Shown here piece after piece: positions 4,885 to 5,155 of a stretch of 5,155 nucleotides of DNA (its first letter is position 1; every line of letters begins with the position of its first letter). The notes beneath the pieces are model-generated. The model was not told the origin of the DNA, searched no databases, and was given only the letters and a program-made list of their open reading frames with translations. The position numbers and the translations under genes are program-made. The DNA comes from an uncultured Campylobacter sp. (GTDB lineage: Bacteria > Campylobacterota > Campylobacteria > Campylobacterales > Campylobacteraceae). The DNA is taken from NCBI GenBank assembly GCA_905373295.1, contig CAJPSJ010000143.1, forward strand, positions 1 to 5,155, in the 5' to 3' direction.

Positions 4885-5155
4885 CTGCCCATCTCCCTGA
4901 ATATTTCCTCATAGAATTTCAGCTTCTTTTCGCACTTTGCGTCCCTTATCGGCACATTTATCGGCTCGTATCTCGTCTCTATCTCTTTTTTGATGATAGG
5001 ACCGGCGTTTTTGAGCTTTTCGTTTTGCAGAGCGATCTCTTTAACTTTCTCGTTTTGCAAATCAATTTTGGCGTCGCAAGCCTGCAAATTTGAGGAGCTT
5101 ATGAGCTCTTGCGTTTTGGCGAAAACTAGGTCTTTGTTCAGCTGCTCGATTTTGC
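4881..5155 (-). CDS. Coiled-coil protein, candidate inner-membrane spanin (Rz-like), 5' end outside window
   Basis: The frame is open to the right edge, so the 90 residues seen are the C-terminal part. A TTG at 5087 is in frame but has no reason to be the start, since the frame continues upstream through KIEQLNKDLVFAKTQELI. Visible residues 1-50 are charged and heptad-like (DLQNEKVKEIALQNEKLKNA), a likely coiled coil. A short segment follows with TRYEPINVPIR (60-70) and DAKCEKKLKFYEEIF. An i-spanin has one N-terminal membrane anchor and a periplasmic coiled coil that binds the lipoprotein partner. The anchor, if any, lies outside the window. Translational coupling with the lipoprotein gene (ATGA overlap) supports a pair. 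The coding call is secure; the spanin role is moderate. Confidence 0.65.
   Translation of the reverse strand, partial: KIEQLNKDLVFAKTQELISSSNLQACDAKIDLQNEKVKEIALQNEKLKNAGPIIKKEIETRYEPINVPIRDAKCEKKLKFYEEIFREMGR

Noticed and set aside
4848..5093. 81-codon plus-strand frame, and a similar one at 4613-4813
   Set aside because: Both are antisense to the overlapping spanin-like genes. Their hydrophobicity comes from reading the complement of Lys/Glu-rich codons.
1..5155. Search for CRISPR arrays, tRNA genes, insertion sequence ends and attachment sites
   Set aside because: I saw no regularly spaced repeats, no cloverleaf with a T-loop consensus, no transposase and no terminal inverted repeats. 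The window is internal to the prophage.

Overview
This window is part of a contractile-tailed (myovirus, P2/Mu-type) prophage. I think the host is an epsilonproteobacterium, most likely Campylobacter. That guess rests on the moderately AT-rich sequence full of AAATTT runs, AAGGAG-type ribosome sites, an extended -10 (TGnTATAAT) promoter without a clear -35, and the style of the tail and lysis proteins. The host call is inference, since no host gene is present.

Nearly everything lies on the minus strand and reads from high to low coordinates as one compact late operon. The right part (about 3839-5155) is a lysis cassette. It holds a coiled-coil Rz-like inner spanin (cut by the window edge), an Rz1-like lipoprotein, a three-helix holin-like protein and a DUF5675 protein. 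These overlap by 4, 17 and 20 nt. The DUF5675 protein carries an H-x-G-N...D-T-x-G-C signature that recalls L,D-transpeptidase active sites. The middle (2160-3787) holds the tail sheath and the tail tube protein.

Next comes the tail assembly chaperone locus (1749-2131). Here an 87-codon gene ends in a perfect slippery heptamer, A AAA AAC, directly before its stop codon. A -1 shift at that point joins it to a 39-codon gpE'-like reading frame, giving a 127-residue fusion. The left part (1-1408) is the N-terminal 469 residues of the tape measure protein, which runs off the window.

One gene breaks the pattern. At 1512-1739, on the plus strand, a 75-residue protein with two predicted membrane helices sits between the chaperone and the tape measure gene, where a P2-like tail operon normally runs straight through. 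It has its own extended -10 promoter, its own ribosome site and a hairpin over its stop codon, which is the layout of a phage 'moron' (a cargo gene that could be expressed in the lysogen).

The tail and lysis genes are recognisable families. The observations most worth following up are the frameshift site, the membrane-protein moron, the possible catalytic motif in DUF5675, and a sequence motif shared by the two putative spanin partners. There is no gene-free stretch longer than about 105 bases.
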